This document shows positions 17,926 to 27,274 of a stretch of DNA of 64,000 bases, piece by piece. The stretch is from the NCBI GenBank assembly GCA_937901915.1, contig CALGUD010000148.1, positions 1-64,000 of the forward strand. The letters run 5' to 3'. The position numbers and the translations under genes are program-made. The notes beneath the pieces are model-generated. The model searched no databases and was not told the DNA's origin. It worked only from the letters and a program-made list of their open reading frames with translations. Position 1 is the stretch's first letter. Each line of letters starts with the position of its first letter. This DNA is from an uncultured Flavobacteriaceae bacterium. GTDB lineage: Bacteria; Bacteroidota; Bacteroidia; Flavobacteriales; Flavobacteriaceae.

Positions 17926-19083
17926 GTGGACTTTGAATTTTTATCACCTGTCGATAATGTAGTTTTAGCACACAATCAGTTATTGCCGAAGCAATCTCTG
18001 GGTAAAAATATTGCAGTTCATTCAGGAAAAGGAGGAATTCCCGATCTGGAAGGCATGAAGATAATAATTGTAGGTGTTAATGAGGTCCGGAATGCTACCA
18101 TAAAGTCCAGGGATACACTCAATTTATCTTCCACCAGAATTGAATTATATAAACTCTTCCTTGGAAACTGGAATACCCGGATAGCTGATATCGGGGATAT
18201 AAAACCGGGGGAAACTATTGAAGACACTTATTTTGCCCTTTCTCAATTGGTTGAAAACCTGGTTAATAAAAATATTATACCTGTTATTATAGGTGGAAGT
18301 CAGGATTTATGCTATGCTGTTTACAGAGGTTTCGATAAATTAAGCAGAATGGTAAACATGGTGTCGGTTGACAGCCGTTTTGATTTTGGAATGGATGACG
18401 AACTCATATCTTCTCAATCTTATATGAGTAAAATAATAGTAGAAAAGCCTAATAATCTCTTTAATTTTTCGAATATAGGCTATCAAACCTATTTTAATGC
18501 ACAAGAAGAAATAGATTTGATGGACAAGTTGTTTTTTGATGCTTATAGATTAGGCGAAGTAATTAACAATATTGCAATTGTAGAGCCTGTTTTACGGGAT
18601 GCCGATGTAATTAGCATCGATATGGCATCGGTTAAAGGTAGTGAGATAGGGAATGTGCCCTATGCATCCCCAAATGGATTTGACGGAAGAGAAATATGTG
18701 CAATTTCAAGATATGCAGGAATAAGTGATAAACTTTCTGTGTTTGGTATTTATGAATGTCATAATACACCTCAATTTTCACAATTGGTAGCACAAATTAT
18801 ATGGTATTTTATTGAGGGGGTAAATTTTAGAAAAAAAGATTATCCTTTTACCAATGAGGTTGATTATGAGAAATATATTGTGCCTATAGAAGATGAACAA
18901 TTATACTTTTATAAAAGTAATATTACAGGAAGATGGTGGATGGAAATGCCCCAAATAAAAAATTTAGATAATAAATTAAAAAGGCATGCGTTATTACCAT
19001 GTACCAATCAGGATTATTTAGATGCATGCAACAATGTAATCCCCGAGCGTTGGTGGAAAGCAATAAAAAAGATGACTTTTTAG
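17926..19083 (+). CDS. Ureohydrolase-fold protein lacking key metal ligands (annotated in relatives as formimidoylglutamase)
   Basis: A 385-residue arginase/agmatinase/formimidoylglutamase-superfamily protein. The three metal motifs are altered: the GGxHS position reads GGSQD (123-127), DAHxD reads DSRFD (149-153), and SxDxD reads SIDMA (231-234 region). Three of the six usual Mn ligands are therefore replaced (His to Gln, His to Arg, Asp to Ala). The fold looks intact, so a non-catalytic or altered role is likely. It starts with GTG at 17926, 7 bases after topA, and precedes gldK by 127 bases. The family name formimidoylglutamase should not be read as proof of histidine degradation, since no hut genes are nearby. 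Confidence 0.75.
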   Translation: MDFEFLSPVDNVVLAHNQLLPKQSLGKNIAVHSGKGGIPDLEGMKIIIVGVNEVRNATIKSRDTLNLSSTRIELYKLFLGNWNTRIADIGDIKPGETIEDTYFALSQLVENLVNKNIIPVIIGGSQDLCYAVYRGFDKLSRMVNMVSVDSRFDFGMDDELISSQSYMSKIIVEKPNNLFNFSNIGYQTYFNAQEEIDLMDKLFFDAYRLGEVINNIAIVEPVLRDADVISIDMASVKGSEIGNVPYASPNGFDGREICAISRYAGISDKLSVFGIYECHNTPQFSQLVAQIIWYFIEGVNFRKKDYPFTNEVDYEKYIVPIEDEQLYFYKSNITGRWWMEMPQIKNLDNKLKRHALLPCTNQDYLDACNNVIPERWWKAIKKMTF

Positions 19084-19210
19084 ATTTGCGGATAGTGAAA
19101 ATCTGGAAAATTGAAGAAAAACAAAGAAAAAACTGCTCGGGTGTTGTTTTTTTAAAATTATTTAGATAGGTTTACATCCTTAAATCTTAATGAATTAACC
19201 TAAAACTTAT

Positions 19211-20569
19211 ATGAGAAAGCTATCATTATTAACTATTGTAGTTTTATTTGCCTATAGCTGTGGCTCCAATGGTAGAGGTGATTTGACTGGTGTTAAGGGG
19301 AAGAAATGGCTTCCTGAAAAACCTCATGGGATGGTTTTGATACCTGGTGGAGCTTTTATAATGGGTAAAGCTGAAGATGATGTAGCCGATGTTTATAATG
19401 CACCTACTAAAACTGTAACAGTCCGGTCTTTCTACATGGACGACACTGAAATTACCAATAGTGAGTACCGTCAATTTGTAGAATGGGTCAAAGACTCCGT
19501 TGTAAGATCAAAATTAGCTATAATGGCAGATGAGCTTGGAATGGCTCCTGATGGAAATGGAGGAATTGGCGATTATGCATTTAGAGATGCCGACTCCACC
19601 GGTCAATCTGTTTATGATAAGTATATGTATGATAACTATTATAGTATGTCAGATACCTATGAAGACAGAAAACTCAACAAGGACATAGATATTGAATGGA
19701 ATACACAGAAATATCCTGATGAATACTATACTGAAGTAATGGATTCAATGTATATTCCATTGGAAGAAAGCTATAACGGACGCAGGACTATTGATGTTAA
19801 TAAATTGTTGTACAGCTATGACTGGATGGACATTGAAGCAGCAGCAAGGGCTAAAACAGGAAGAAGAAAAGATTTCTTAAGACATGAAGTTATAGAAATT
19901 TATCCAGATACAACCGTTTGGATCAAAGACTTTAGCTATTCATACAATGAACCCATGCATAATGATTATTTTTGGCACGATGCATATAGCGATTATCCGG
20001 TAGTAGGTATTTCATGGAGACAGGCAAAAGCATTTTGCGCATGGAGAACTAAATTTAAGAATGACGAGCAAAAGAGAAGAAATAAGCAGTTTGTTAATCA
20101 ATTCAGGCTTCCAACAGAAGCAGAATGGGAATATGCTGCCAGAGGGGGCATAGAATCAGGGACTTATCCTTGGGGAGGACCATATCTGATGAATGACAGG
20201 GCATGTTTTATGGCAAACTTTAAACCTCTCAGAGGTGATTATGCAGTAGACGAGGCACTGTACACAGTTGAGGCTAAATCATATGAGCCCAACGATTACG
20301 ATCTTTATAACATGGCTGGAAACGTTTCAGAGTGGACAAATTCTTCATACAATCCCAACTCTTATGAATACGTTTCAACCATGAACCCGAATAACTACGA
20401 TGACGAGAACAAACGTAAAGTTATTCGCGGAGGTTCCTGGAAAGATGTTGCATATTTTTTACAGGTTAGTACCCGGGATTATGAATATCAGGATTCTGCA
20501 AGAAGCTATATTGGTTTCAGGGCAGTTCAGGATTACATGGGTACTGAATCAACAGCTACTAAGCAGTAA
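19211..20569 (+). CDS. gldK: Gliding motility / type IX secretion lipoprotein GldK
   Basis: Outer-membrane lipoprotein that forms, with GldN, the periplasmic ring of the type IX secretion system. The lipobox is seen in MRKLSLLTIVVLFAYSCGSN (Cys17). The mature protein has the sulfatase-modifying-factor (FGE) fold: the start of the domain reads GMVLIPGGAFIMGK, and the C-terminal part has RLPTEAEWEYAARGG, YNMAGNVSEWT and RKVIRGGSW. The 452 residues fit GldK. It is the first gene of gldKLMN, with 51 bases to gldL. The FGE fold is structural here; no formylglycine activity is implied. Confidence 0.95.
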   Translation: MRKLSLLTIVVLFAYSCGSNGRGDLTGVKGKKWLPEKPHGMVLIPGGAFIMGKAEDDVADVYNAPTKTVTVRSFYMDDTEITNSEYRQFVEWVKDSVVRSKLAIMADELGMAPDGNGGIGDYAFRDADSTGQSVYDKYMYDNYYSMSDTYEDRKLNKDIDIEWNTQKYPDEYYTEVMDSMYIPLEESYNGRRTIDVNKLLYSYDWMDIEAAARAKTGRRKDFLRHEVIEIYPDTTVWIKDFSYSYNEPMHNDYFWHDAYSDYPVVGISWRQAKAFCAWRTKFKNDEQKRRNKQFVNQFRLPTEAEWEYAARGGIESGTYPWGGPYLMNDRACFMANFKPLRGDYAVDEALYTVEAKSYEPNDYDLYNMAGNVSEWTNSSYNPNSYEYVSTMNPNNYDDENKRKVIRGGSWKDVAYFLQVSTRDYEYQDSARSYIGFRAVQDYMGTESTATKQ

Positions 20570-20620
20570 ATCTATTTTAAAAACCAAATATTTATTTAAC
20601 TTAACTAAAATCTAATTACT

Positions 20621-21259
20621 ATGGCACAATCAAAATCTTCGAAAAAGCTGTTTAACATGGCTTACGGATTAGGAGCATCAATCGTTATCTTAGGCGCATT
20701 ATTTAAAATTTTACACTGGGAATTTATGGGGATAAGTGGTGGTTTTTTATTAGCCGTTGGTCTTATTACCGAAGCAGTTATTTTTGCTATTTCAGCCTTT
20801 GAACCTGTTGAAGACGATTTAGACTGGTCACTTGTTTACCCCGAATTGGCAGGAGGAAAATCAGGAGGAAATAATAAAGAAGAAACGCCGCAAGGGATGC
20901 TTTCTCAGAAATTGGATCAAATGTTAAAAGAAGCAAGGGTAGATTCTTCTTTGTTCCAAAGTTTGGGAGATAGTATCAGAAACTTTGAAGTGGCTTCAAA
21001 AAATATAGCCCCTACAGCTGATGCTATTGCTTCAACTAAAAAATACAGCGAGGAATTATCTTTGGCCGCTGCACAAATGGAATCACTTAACAGTTTGTAT
21101 AAAGTACAGTTAGAAAGTACCAGCAGACAAGCAACCATAAATGAAGAGGTTGCCAATAATGCAGGCAAGCTAAAAGATCAAATGGAATCTTTAGCAACAA
21201 ACCTTTCTTCATTGAACGGGGTTTATGGAGGAATGTTAACTGCCATGAACAGAAAATAA
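20621..21259 (+). CDS. gldL: Gliding motor / type IX secretion protein GldL
   Basis: Inner-membrane stator subunit that, with GldM, uses the proton gradient to drive type IX secretion and gliding. The 212 residues start with two membrane helices (about 11-31 and 36-60, joined by HWEFMG), with a membrane-embedded Glu in the second (LITEAVIFAIS) that matches the proton-path glutamate described for GldL. The rest is a cytoplasmic coiled-coil-like region (LAAAQMESLNSLYKVQLES). It lies between gldK and gldM, 42 bases before the latter. Confidence 0.95.
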   Translation: MAQSKSSKKLFNMAYGLGASIVILGALFKILHWEFMGISGGFLLAVGLITEAVIFAISAFEPVEDDLDWSLVYPELAGGKSGGNNKEETPQGMLSQKLDQMLKEARVDSSLFQSLGDSIRNFEVASKNIAPTADAIASTKKYSEELSLAAAQMESLNSLYKVQLESTSRQATINEEVANNAGKLKDQMESLATNLSSLNGVYGGMLTAMNRK

Positions 21260-21301
21260 TTAGTATTAATATCAAATAATTATTAAAAAAAACTAATTAA
21301 A

Positions 21302-22864
21302 ATGGCAGGAGGCAAATTATCACCACGTCAGAAGATGATCAACCTAATGTACCTGGTTTTCATCGCAATGTTGGCACTAAATATGAGTAAAGAAGTTCTT
21401 TCTGCATTTGGACTAATGAATGAAAAATTATCCAATGCAAATGCAAAAAGCACGGAAAGAAATGAACAGGCTTATCTCAATTTAGAAACAAATGTTATAG
21501 AAGAACCAGAAAGATATGGTCTTTTAAATGAGAACGCAAAGACTGTGAGACAATTGTCTTCAGAATTTAACAGTTACCTTTCAGATTTGAAAAGCAAAAT
21601 GAAGGAGACCGTTAAGGATGATGACGATTATGAAGTAATGGACAAGCCAGATTTCCTGGATCAATATTTTTTTAAAGGAGACAATTATACTCCGGAAGGA
21701 CAGGAATTCGTTAATAAAATTGAAGAATACCGTAGCTCGGTAACGGCAGTTTTAGACAGTTTTCCGGAACTAAAGGGAACTGTTGAAGATCGCTTTGATA
21801 CCGGAGGGGAAGAAGGTAAAGTTGAAAACCGTGACGGACGTCCGGTTGATTGGTTGGATTATCACTTTAAGGGATTCCCTTTAGTAGCATCTTTAACCAA
21901 ACTAACTCAAATGCAAACAGATATTAAAACTACTGAGGAAGATATTTTGACAAAGATGTTGGAAGGTGCTCTGAAGGGACAAGTTTCGATGACTAATTAT
22001 ACTACTTTATTAGAGCAGCCTAAATCAGCTTATTATTCAGGCGAAACATTTGACGGAAATATTGTTTTAGGACGTAAAGACGCTACAACGAAACCAAATA
22101 AAGTTGTACTTACCCTGGACGGTAGAGAACTGAAAGAAGAAGATTACTCTATAGAAGAAGGTAGGGTAAAGCTTAACGTAAGCGCAGGTGCACCGGGTGA
22201 CCATGTTATAGAAGGACAGTTAATTTTTAATCAGGATGGTGAAGAAATACCTGTTGATGTAAAACAAACTTTTGCTACGATATCTAAACCTAATGCAGCT
22301 GTAATTTCAGCAGATAAAATGAATGTAGTATACCGAGGTGTATCAAATCCTATGACGATCTCTATTCCGGGTATACCCGACAATAAAGTGAGTGCATCGG
22401 CACCCGGATTATCTAAAGCAAGCGGGAGCAAGTATGCGATGAATCCAGGAACTGGAAGATCGGTTACTATTTCAGCCTCAGGAACACTTCCTGACGGACA
22501 AAGAGTTAGCAGCCAATCTGAATTCAGGATTAAAGATATTCCAAGGCCTTCCGGTACTGTAAGAGGTGAATTCGGAGAAGTAAAAATGCCCAGGACTAAC
22601 CTTGAAATTTCAACAGTTGGCGCTATACTTGAAGACTTTGATTTTGACTTAAACCTTGCCATTAGCGGGTTCAAATTTAAAGTTCCGGGACAACCTACCG
22701 TTCAGGTAAATGGCAATAAGTTAGATTCAAGGGCTAAAAGTGCCTTGCAAAGAGCTAAGAGAGGAGAGGCTGTTCAGTTTTTTGATATCGAAGCCTACAT
22801 AACTAATAACAGGTCATACAAACTTAAAAAAGTATCACCGGTTGTAGTAGAACTTACAAACTAG
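21302..22864 (+). CDS. gldM: Gliding motor / type IX secretion protein GldM
   Basis: Single-pass inner-membrane protein whose periplasmic domains span towards the GldK/GldN ring and transmit torque from the motor. The 520 residues open with MAGGKLSPRQKMINLMYLVF and one membrane helix (about 14-33, MYLVFIAMLALNMSKEVLSAF), the hallmark GldM N-terminus. A long periplasmic part follows, with the D1 helical domain and beta-rich D2-D4 domains (PSGTVRGEFGEVKMPR near the C-terminus). It is followed 8 bases later by gldN. Confidence 0.95.
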   Translation: MAGGKLSPRQKMINLMYLVFIAMLALNMSKEVLSAFGLMNEKLSNANAKSTERNEQAYLNLETNVIEEPERYGLLNENAKTVRQLSSEFNSYLSDLKSKMKETVKDDDDYEVMDKPDFLDQYFFKGDNYTPEGQEFVNKIEEYRSSVTAVLDSFPELKGTVEDRFDTGGEEGKVENRDGRPVDWLDYHFKGFPLVASLTKLTQMQTDIKTTEEDILTKMLEGALKGQVSMTNYTTLLEQPKSAYYSGETFDGNIVLGRKDATTKPNKVVLTLDGRELKEEDYSIEEGRVKLNVSAGAPGDHVIEGQLIFNQDGEEIPVDVKQTFATISKPNAAVISADKMNVVYRGVSNPMTISIPGIPDNKVSASAPGLSKASGSKYAMNPGTGRSVTISASGTLPDGQRVSSQSEFRIKDIPRPSGTVRGEFGEVKMPRTNLEISTVGAILEDFDFDLNLAISGFKFKVPGQPTVQVNGNKLDSRAKSALQRAKRGEAVQFFDIEAYITNNRSYKLKKVSPVVVELTN

Positions 22865-22872
22865 AAAAACTA

Positions 22873-23775
22873 ATGTGTGTTATGAATTGGAAACAACTTT
22901 TAATAATAGCTTCAGCATTTGTATTTATTTCTGGGGTTGCGTACGCACAGGACAATGTGTTATCGGCAAAAACACCCGAAGAAATAGGTGTTAAAACACC
23001 TGAGCAAATAGAAGCAGATCATGATTCTCCATTGCCCTATGGGTATGTGGGGGACAGGGATATTCTCTGGTCTAAAACCGTATGGGAAAGAATAGACCTT
23101 GACGAACGTATTAATTTCCCTTTTTATTACCCGGTTGATACTGTGGGAATAGGAGCAGACAGAAGGTCTTTGTACGATGTTATTCTTAAAGCAGTAAAGT
23201 CAGGTAAATTAGAACAAGTATATTCAGATTCTTACTTTACCGATAGAAGAACCTTAAGCGATTTACAGGCAACTCTTAGAAAAGTTGATACTACAGACTT
23301 GGGATATGAACAACTCAATGCAGGTGAAGAAATTTCACCAGAATATATCAACATTAGAAACCTGACCGCTGCAGATATCGAAGAATGGCGTATTAAAGGA
23401 ATTTGGTATTTTGATAAACGCCAGGGAGAATTAAAATACAGGATGCTTGGATTAGCGCCAGTTGCTCCCGATGTTAACTTTATTGATAGTGACCATCAGG
23501 ACCTTGTTGAACTGTTTTGGGTATGGTTACCGGGAGCTCGGGAAATTTTACATGAATCCCAGGTATTTAATCATAAAAATACTGCCAGACCAGTAACCTA
23601 TGATCAGTTGTTGAATGCAAGAAGGTTTAATGCACATATTTATAAAGTAGATAACGTGTATGGTGACAGAGAAATTGTAGACTATATACCCGAAAATGCA
23701 TTATTTCAACTTCTTGAAGGTCAGCGTTTAAAAGAGTATCTTAGAGATAAAGAACAAGATATGTGGAGCTATTAA
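22873..23775 (+). CDS. gldN: Gliding motility / type IX secretion protein GldN
   Basis: Periplasmic partner of GldK in the type IX secretion ring. The 300-residue product has a signal peptide (MNWKQLLIIASAFVFISGVAYAQ if translation begins at the second ATG, 22882; the ATG at 22873 adds MCV). The conserved body includes DILWSKTVWERIDLDERINFPFYYP and the C-terminal ARRFNAHIYKVDNVYGDR. It ends the gldKLMN run and is followed after 29 bases by a terminator hairpin, which suggests that the downstream oxidoreductase is transcribed separately. Confidence 0.95.
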   Translation: MCVMNWKQLLIIASAFVFISGVAYAQDNVLSAKTPEEIGVKTPEQIEADHDSPLPYGYVGDRDILWSKTVWERIDLDERINFPFYYPVDTVGIGADRRSLYDVILKAVKSGKLEQVYSDSYFTDRRTLSDLQATLRKVDTTDLGYEQLNAGEEISPEYINIRNLTAADIEEWRIKGIWYFDKRQGELKYRMLGLAPVAPDVNFIDSDHQDLVELFWVWLPGAREILHESQVFNHKNTARPVTYDQLLNARRFNAHIYKVDNVYGDREIVDYIPENALFQLLEGQRLKEYLRDKEQDMWSY

Positions 23776-23804
23776 CCACAAATTCCAATTCATATAAAAT
23801 ATAT

Positions 23805-23837
23805 AAACGCCTTGCATTTGCAAGGCGTTTGTTATTT
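23805..23837 (+). terminator. Intrinsic terminator of the gldKLMN operon
   Basis: AAACGCCTTGC pairs perfectly with GCAAGGCGTTT around an ATTT loop (23805-23830), followed by GTTATTTTTG. The oxidoreductase ATG at 23845 lies only 15 bases after the stem. Confidence 0.88.
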
Positions 23838-23844
23838 TTGCAAT

Positions 23845-24906
23845 ATGGTAGACTATTTAATAGTTGGTTTAGGTCTGGCGGGAATCCCTTTATGTGATAT
23901 CCTGGAAGAAAACAATAAAGACTTTTTTGTTTTTGATGATGCATCCCAGCAATCATCCACTGTAGCGGGAGGATTATACAATCCGGTAGTTTTAAAACGT
24001 TTTACCAAAGTGTGGAAGGCAGAAGAGCAATTAAATATTGCCCTAAATCTATATAAGAGATTAGAAGAAAAATTAAAAATAAAACTCGACTACAGGGATC
24101 CACTTTACAGGAGATTTGCATCTGTTAGTGAACAAAACAGCTGGTTTGAAGCTTCAGATAACCCCAACCTTCAACCTTACTTATCTACGCATTTAATAAA
24201 AAACACAAATCAATATATAAAAGCTGACTATGGATATGGAGAAGTGCTCGATACCGGGAGGATTGATACATTTATACTTCAAAATGAGTATAAAAAATAT
24301 TTGGCCGATAAATATATAACCGAAAGGTTTGATTATAGCTTGGTAGAACTTAAGGATGATTATGTTCTTTACAAAGGTATCAAAGCGAGGAAAATAGTTT
24401 TTGCTGAAGGTTTTGGACTTGTGAAAAATCCTTTTTTTAATTGGATAAAATTGAAGGTTGCCAAAGGTGAACTGTTGACTATTAAAGCTCCAAAACTTAA
24501 GATTGACTTTGTTTTAAAGTCTTCGGTTTTTGTGATTCCACTGGGCAATGATTTGTACCGAGTAGGAGCAACGTATGAATGGGAAGATATTACCAATAAA
24601 CCCACAGAAAAGGGCAAGAAAGAACTATTGGAAAAGCTAAATACATTTCTGGACTGTGAGTATGAAGTAATAGATCATGTAGCGGGCATACGTCCTATAG
24701 TTGCAGATAGAAAGCCCCTTACAGGCGTTCATCCGGATCATAGGCAATTGTATGTTTTAAATGGATTAGGCACCAGAGGGGTCATGATAGGCCCTTATGT
24801 GGCCGATAAACTTTATAATTTCATTGAAAATAAAGTTCCGTTGGAAAAAGAAATAGACATACAAAGGTTAAAAAAACAATATAAAGCATTTAAAACTACT
24901 TTTTAG
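23845..24906 (+). CDS. FAD-dependent oxidoreductase (DAO family)
   Basis: A 353-residue cytoplasmic flavoprotein of the D-amino-acid-oxidase (glycine oxidase/MnmC-C-like) fold. The FAD-binding loop is MVDYLIVGLGLAGIPLCDIL at the N-terminus. A second FAD signature is in the C-terminus (HVAGIRPIVADRKPLTGVHP ... GLGTRGVMIGPYVADKL). An in-frame ATG at 23812 is rejected because it lies inside the terminator hairpin. The 3' end overlaps the convergent DUF983 gene by 11 bases. The substrate cannot be read; amine or amino-acid oxidation is the family theme. Confidence 0.8.
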   Translation: MVDYLIVGLGLAGIPLCDILEENNKDFFVFDDASQQSSTVAGGLYNPVVLKRFTKVWKAEEQLNIALNLYKRLEEKLKIKLDYRDPLYRRFASVSEQNSWFEASDNPNLQPYLSTHLIKNTNQYIKADYGYGEVLDTGRIDTFILQNEYKKYLADKYITERFDYSLVELKDDYVLYKGIKARKIVFAEGFGLVKNPFFNWIKLKVAKGELLTIKAPKLKIDFVLKSSVFVIPLGNDLYRVGATYEWEDITNKPTEKGKKELLEKLNTFLDCEYEVIDHVAGIRPIVADRKPLTGVHPDHRQLYVLNGLGTRGVMIGPYVADKLYNFIENKVPLEKEIDIQRLKKQYKAFKTTF

Positions 24907-25279
24907 CAGCTTGGGGATCGTATTTAATGAATAAATTTATCCAGATATTTCTTGAAAGCCTCATAATAACCGGCATAAATGCAATCAGGGTTGCAATAAT
25001 CACAATGAAAGATGTCATAAGATCAGTTCCGATAATGAGAAAAGAAATAACAAAGGCAGCCACAGCAAAAGCAATACCAACTCCATAGCTTACATACATA
25101 GCTCCGTAAAAAAAAGAGGGCTCTATTTTATATTTGGTTTTGCAGTGTGAACAACGTTCATTCATTTTTAGTGTTTTAGAAGGATTGTACATGTTTTTAT
25201 ATTGGTACATACTTTCTTTCTGACATTTTGGACAAGTTCCTGTGAAAATGCTATATAGTTTCGTTCCTTTTTTTAACAT
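24896..25279 (-). CDS. DUF983 family membrane protein
   Basis: A 127-residue DUF983 protein. The N-terminus has a zinc-ribbon pattern of paired cysteines (GTCPKCQKE and ERCSHCKTKY), followed by a short hydrophobic stretch and two membrane helices (about 60-82 and 86-105). The start at 25279 (MLKKGTKLYS) is preferred to one 6 bases upstream. A minus-strand TACTTTTG box lies at 25305-25298. The function of the family is unknown. The gene is convergent with, and overlaps, the FAD oxidoreductase gene. Confidence 0.85.
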   Translation of the reverse strand: MLKKGTKLYSIFTGTCPKCQKESMYQYKNMYNPSKTLKMNERCSHCKTKYKIEPSFFYGAMYVSYGVGIAFAVAAFVISFLIIGTDLMTSFIVIIATLIAFMPVIMRLSRNIWINLFIKYDPQAAKK

Positions 25280-25297
25280 TTGCAAAAAATTTTAAAA

Positions 25298-25305
25298 CAA
25301 AAGTA
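25298..25305 (-). promoter_or_regulatory. Candidate -7 box of the DUF983 gene
   Basis: On the minus strand the sequence is TACTTTTG, matching TAnnTTTG, 19 bases upstream of the preferred start codon. No clear TTG element was placed. Confidence 0.5.
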
Positions 25306-25346
25306 CAGTAAAACTATAAGAGTTTTAATTACAATAGAAAACTACT

Positions 25347-27254
25347 ATGTTAAACATTCATAATTTATCAGTTGCTTTCGGAGGGGAATATCTGTTTGAA
25401 GAAGTTTCATTCAGGTTAAATTCCGGAGATAGGGTAGGTCTTATCGGGAAAAATGGTGCGGGAAAATCAACACTGTTAAAATTACTTTCAAAGGAAATGC
25501 AGCCTGATACCGGTGTAATTGCCTCAGATAAAGATATTAAAATAGGTTTTTTAAAACAGGATATAGATTTTATTCAAGGACGTACAGTCTTAGATGAAGC
25601 TTATGAAGCTTTTGAAGAGATCAAAAGCCTTGAACTTCAGCTAGAAAAGATAAATCACGACCTAGCCGTAAGGACTGATTATGAAAGTGAGGGCTATAAT
25701 CAATTAATGATAGATTTAAGTGATGTAACTCATCGATATGAAATCCTGGGAGGGTATAATTATCAGGGAGATACTGAAAAGGTACTGTTAGGATTAGGTT
25801 TTAAAAGGGAAGACTTTAATAAGCTAACCGATACTTTTTCAGGTGGTTGGCGAATGCGTATAGAATTGGCAAAATTATTACTTCAAAATAATGACGTTTT
25901 ATTACTGGATGAGCCTACAAACCACCTCGACATAGAATCTATAATTTGGTTGGAAGAATTTCTGAAAAATTATAGCGGCGTTGTGGTAATCGTATCCCAT
26001 GATAAAATGTTTCTGGATAATGTAACGAATCGTACTATAGAAATTTCCCTTGGTAAAATATACGATTATAATAAACCGTATTCTAAATATCTCGAATTAA
26101 GGGCCGAAGTGCGCGAATTACAAATGAATGCTTTTAAAAACCAGGAAAAGCAAATTCAGCAAACCGAAAAATTAATAGAGAAATTCAGGGCCAAGGCTAG
26201 TAAAGCCTCTATGGCTCAATCTTTAATAAAAAAGCTGGACAAAATTGACCGTATTGAAGTTGACGAAGAAGACAACGCAGTAATGAACGTGAAATTTCCG
26301 GTATCTGTTCAACCTGGAAAAGTGGTGCTGGAAATGGACAGTATATCCAAAAGCTATGGGGATAAAGATGTTTTGAAAGATGTGAGTTTGCTGATTGAAC
26401 GTGGGAGCAAAACAGCCTTTGTCGGACAAAATGGTCAAGGAAAGAGTACGCTGGCAAAGATAATTGTAAATGAAATTAAATACGAAGGTCATTTAAAGTT
26501 AGGGCATAATGTAAAACTAGCCTATTTTGCACAAAACCAGGCAGAATATTTAGATGGGGAAAAGACTGTACTTAATACCATGCTTGATGCAGCCACTGAC
26601 GGAAACAGGGTAAGGGTTCGCGATATGCTAGGGTCCTTTTTATTTAGAGGGGATGAGGTTGATAAAAAAGTAAAGGTTCTATCCGGTGGCGAACGTAACA
26701 GATTGGCTATTTGTAAAATGCTTTTGCAGCCTTTTAATGTACTTATTATGGATGAGCCCACCAATCACCTGGACATAAAATCAAAGAATGTATTAAAAAA
26801 AGCACTTCAGCAATTTGAAGGCACTTTAATATTAGTTTCTCACGACCGTGATTTTCTCCAAGGGTTAACCAACAAAGTTTATGAATTCAGAAATAAAAAA
26901 ATTAAAGAATATTTAGGAGATATTAACTTCTACCTCGAGCAGCGTAAAGTGGATGATTTCAGAGAGATTGAAAAGAAAGATAAAGTTGAAAAAGTAAATG
27001 GGAAGGGAAACAAAAATAAAAGCCTTTACAATGAGCAGAAAAAATCAAAGACACTTACCAACAGGTTGAGCAAAGTGGAATCTCAGATAGCCGACCTTGA
27101 AAAAGAAATTGCAGAGGCTGATGTTGCTCTTGCCAATAATTATGATGAGACTACAGCGAAACCTCATTTTTTTGATAATTATAAAGCAAAAAAAAGGAAA
27201 TTAGAAGATTTAATGACTGAATGGGAAGAAATTACAGAAGAAATAGAGGGTTAA
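25347..27254 (+). CDS. ABC-F family ATPase (Uup-like)
   Basis: A 635-residue soluble protein with two ABC domains and no membrane segments. The first has Walker A GKNGAGKST, signature FSGGW and Walker B LLLDEPTNHLD. The second has GQNGQGKST, LSGGERNR and LIMDEPTNHLD. The domains are joined by the charged ABC-F linker helix region (about 235-320). The C-terminal ~80 residues form a coiled coil (LTNRLSKVESQIADLEKEI) like the DNA/RNA-binding tail of Uup. ABC-F proteins act on ribosomes. A housekeeping Uup/EttA-like role is more likely than antibiotic resistance, but this is inferred. Confidence 0.9.
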   Translation: MLNIHNLSVAFGGEYLFEEVSFRLNSGDRVGLIGKNGAGKSTLLKLLSKEMQPDTGVIASDKDIKIGFLKQDIDFIQGRTVLDEAYEAFEEIKSLELQLEKINHDLAVRTDYESEGYNQLMIDLSDVTHRYEILGGYNYQGDTEKVLLGLGFKREDFNKLTDTFSGGWRMRIELAKLLLQNNDVLLLDEPTNHLDIESIIWLEEFLKNYSGVVVIVSHDKMFLDNVTNRTIEISLGKIYDYNKPYSKYLELRAEVRELQMNAFKNQEKQIQQTEKLIEKFRAKASKASMAQSLIKKLDKIDRIEVDEEDNAVMNVKFPVSVQPGKVVLEMDSISKSYGDKDVLKDVSLLIERGSKTAFVGQNGQGKSTLAKIIVNEIKYEGHLKLGHNVKLAYFAQNQAEYLDGEKTVLNTMLDAATDGNRVRVRDMLGSFLFRGDEVDKKVKVLSGGERNRLAICKMLLQPFNVLIMDEPTNHLDIKSKNVLKKALQQFEGTLILVSHDRDFLQGLTNKVYEFRNKKIKEYLGDINFYLEQRKVDDFREIEKKDKVEKVNGKGNKNKSLYNEQKKSKTLTNRLSKVESQIADLEKEIAEADVALANNYDETTAKPHFFDNYKAKKRKLEDLMTEWEEITEEIEG

Positions 27255-27274
27255 ATCACGTGCCATATTTTTAA

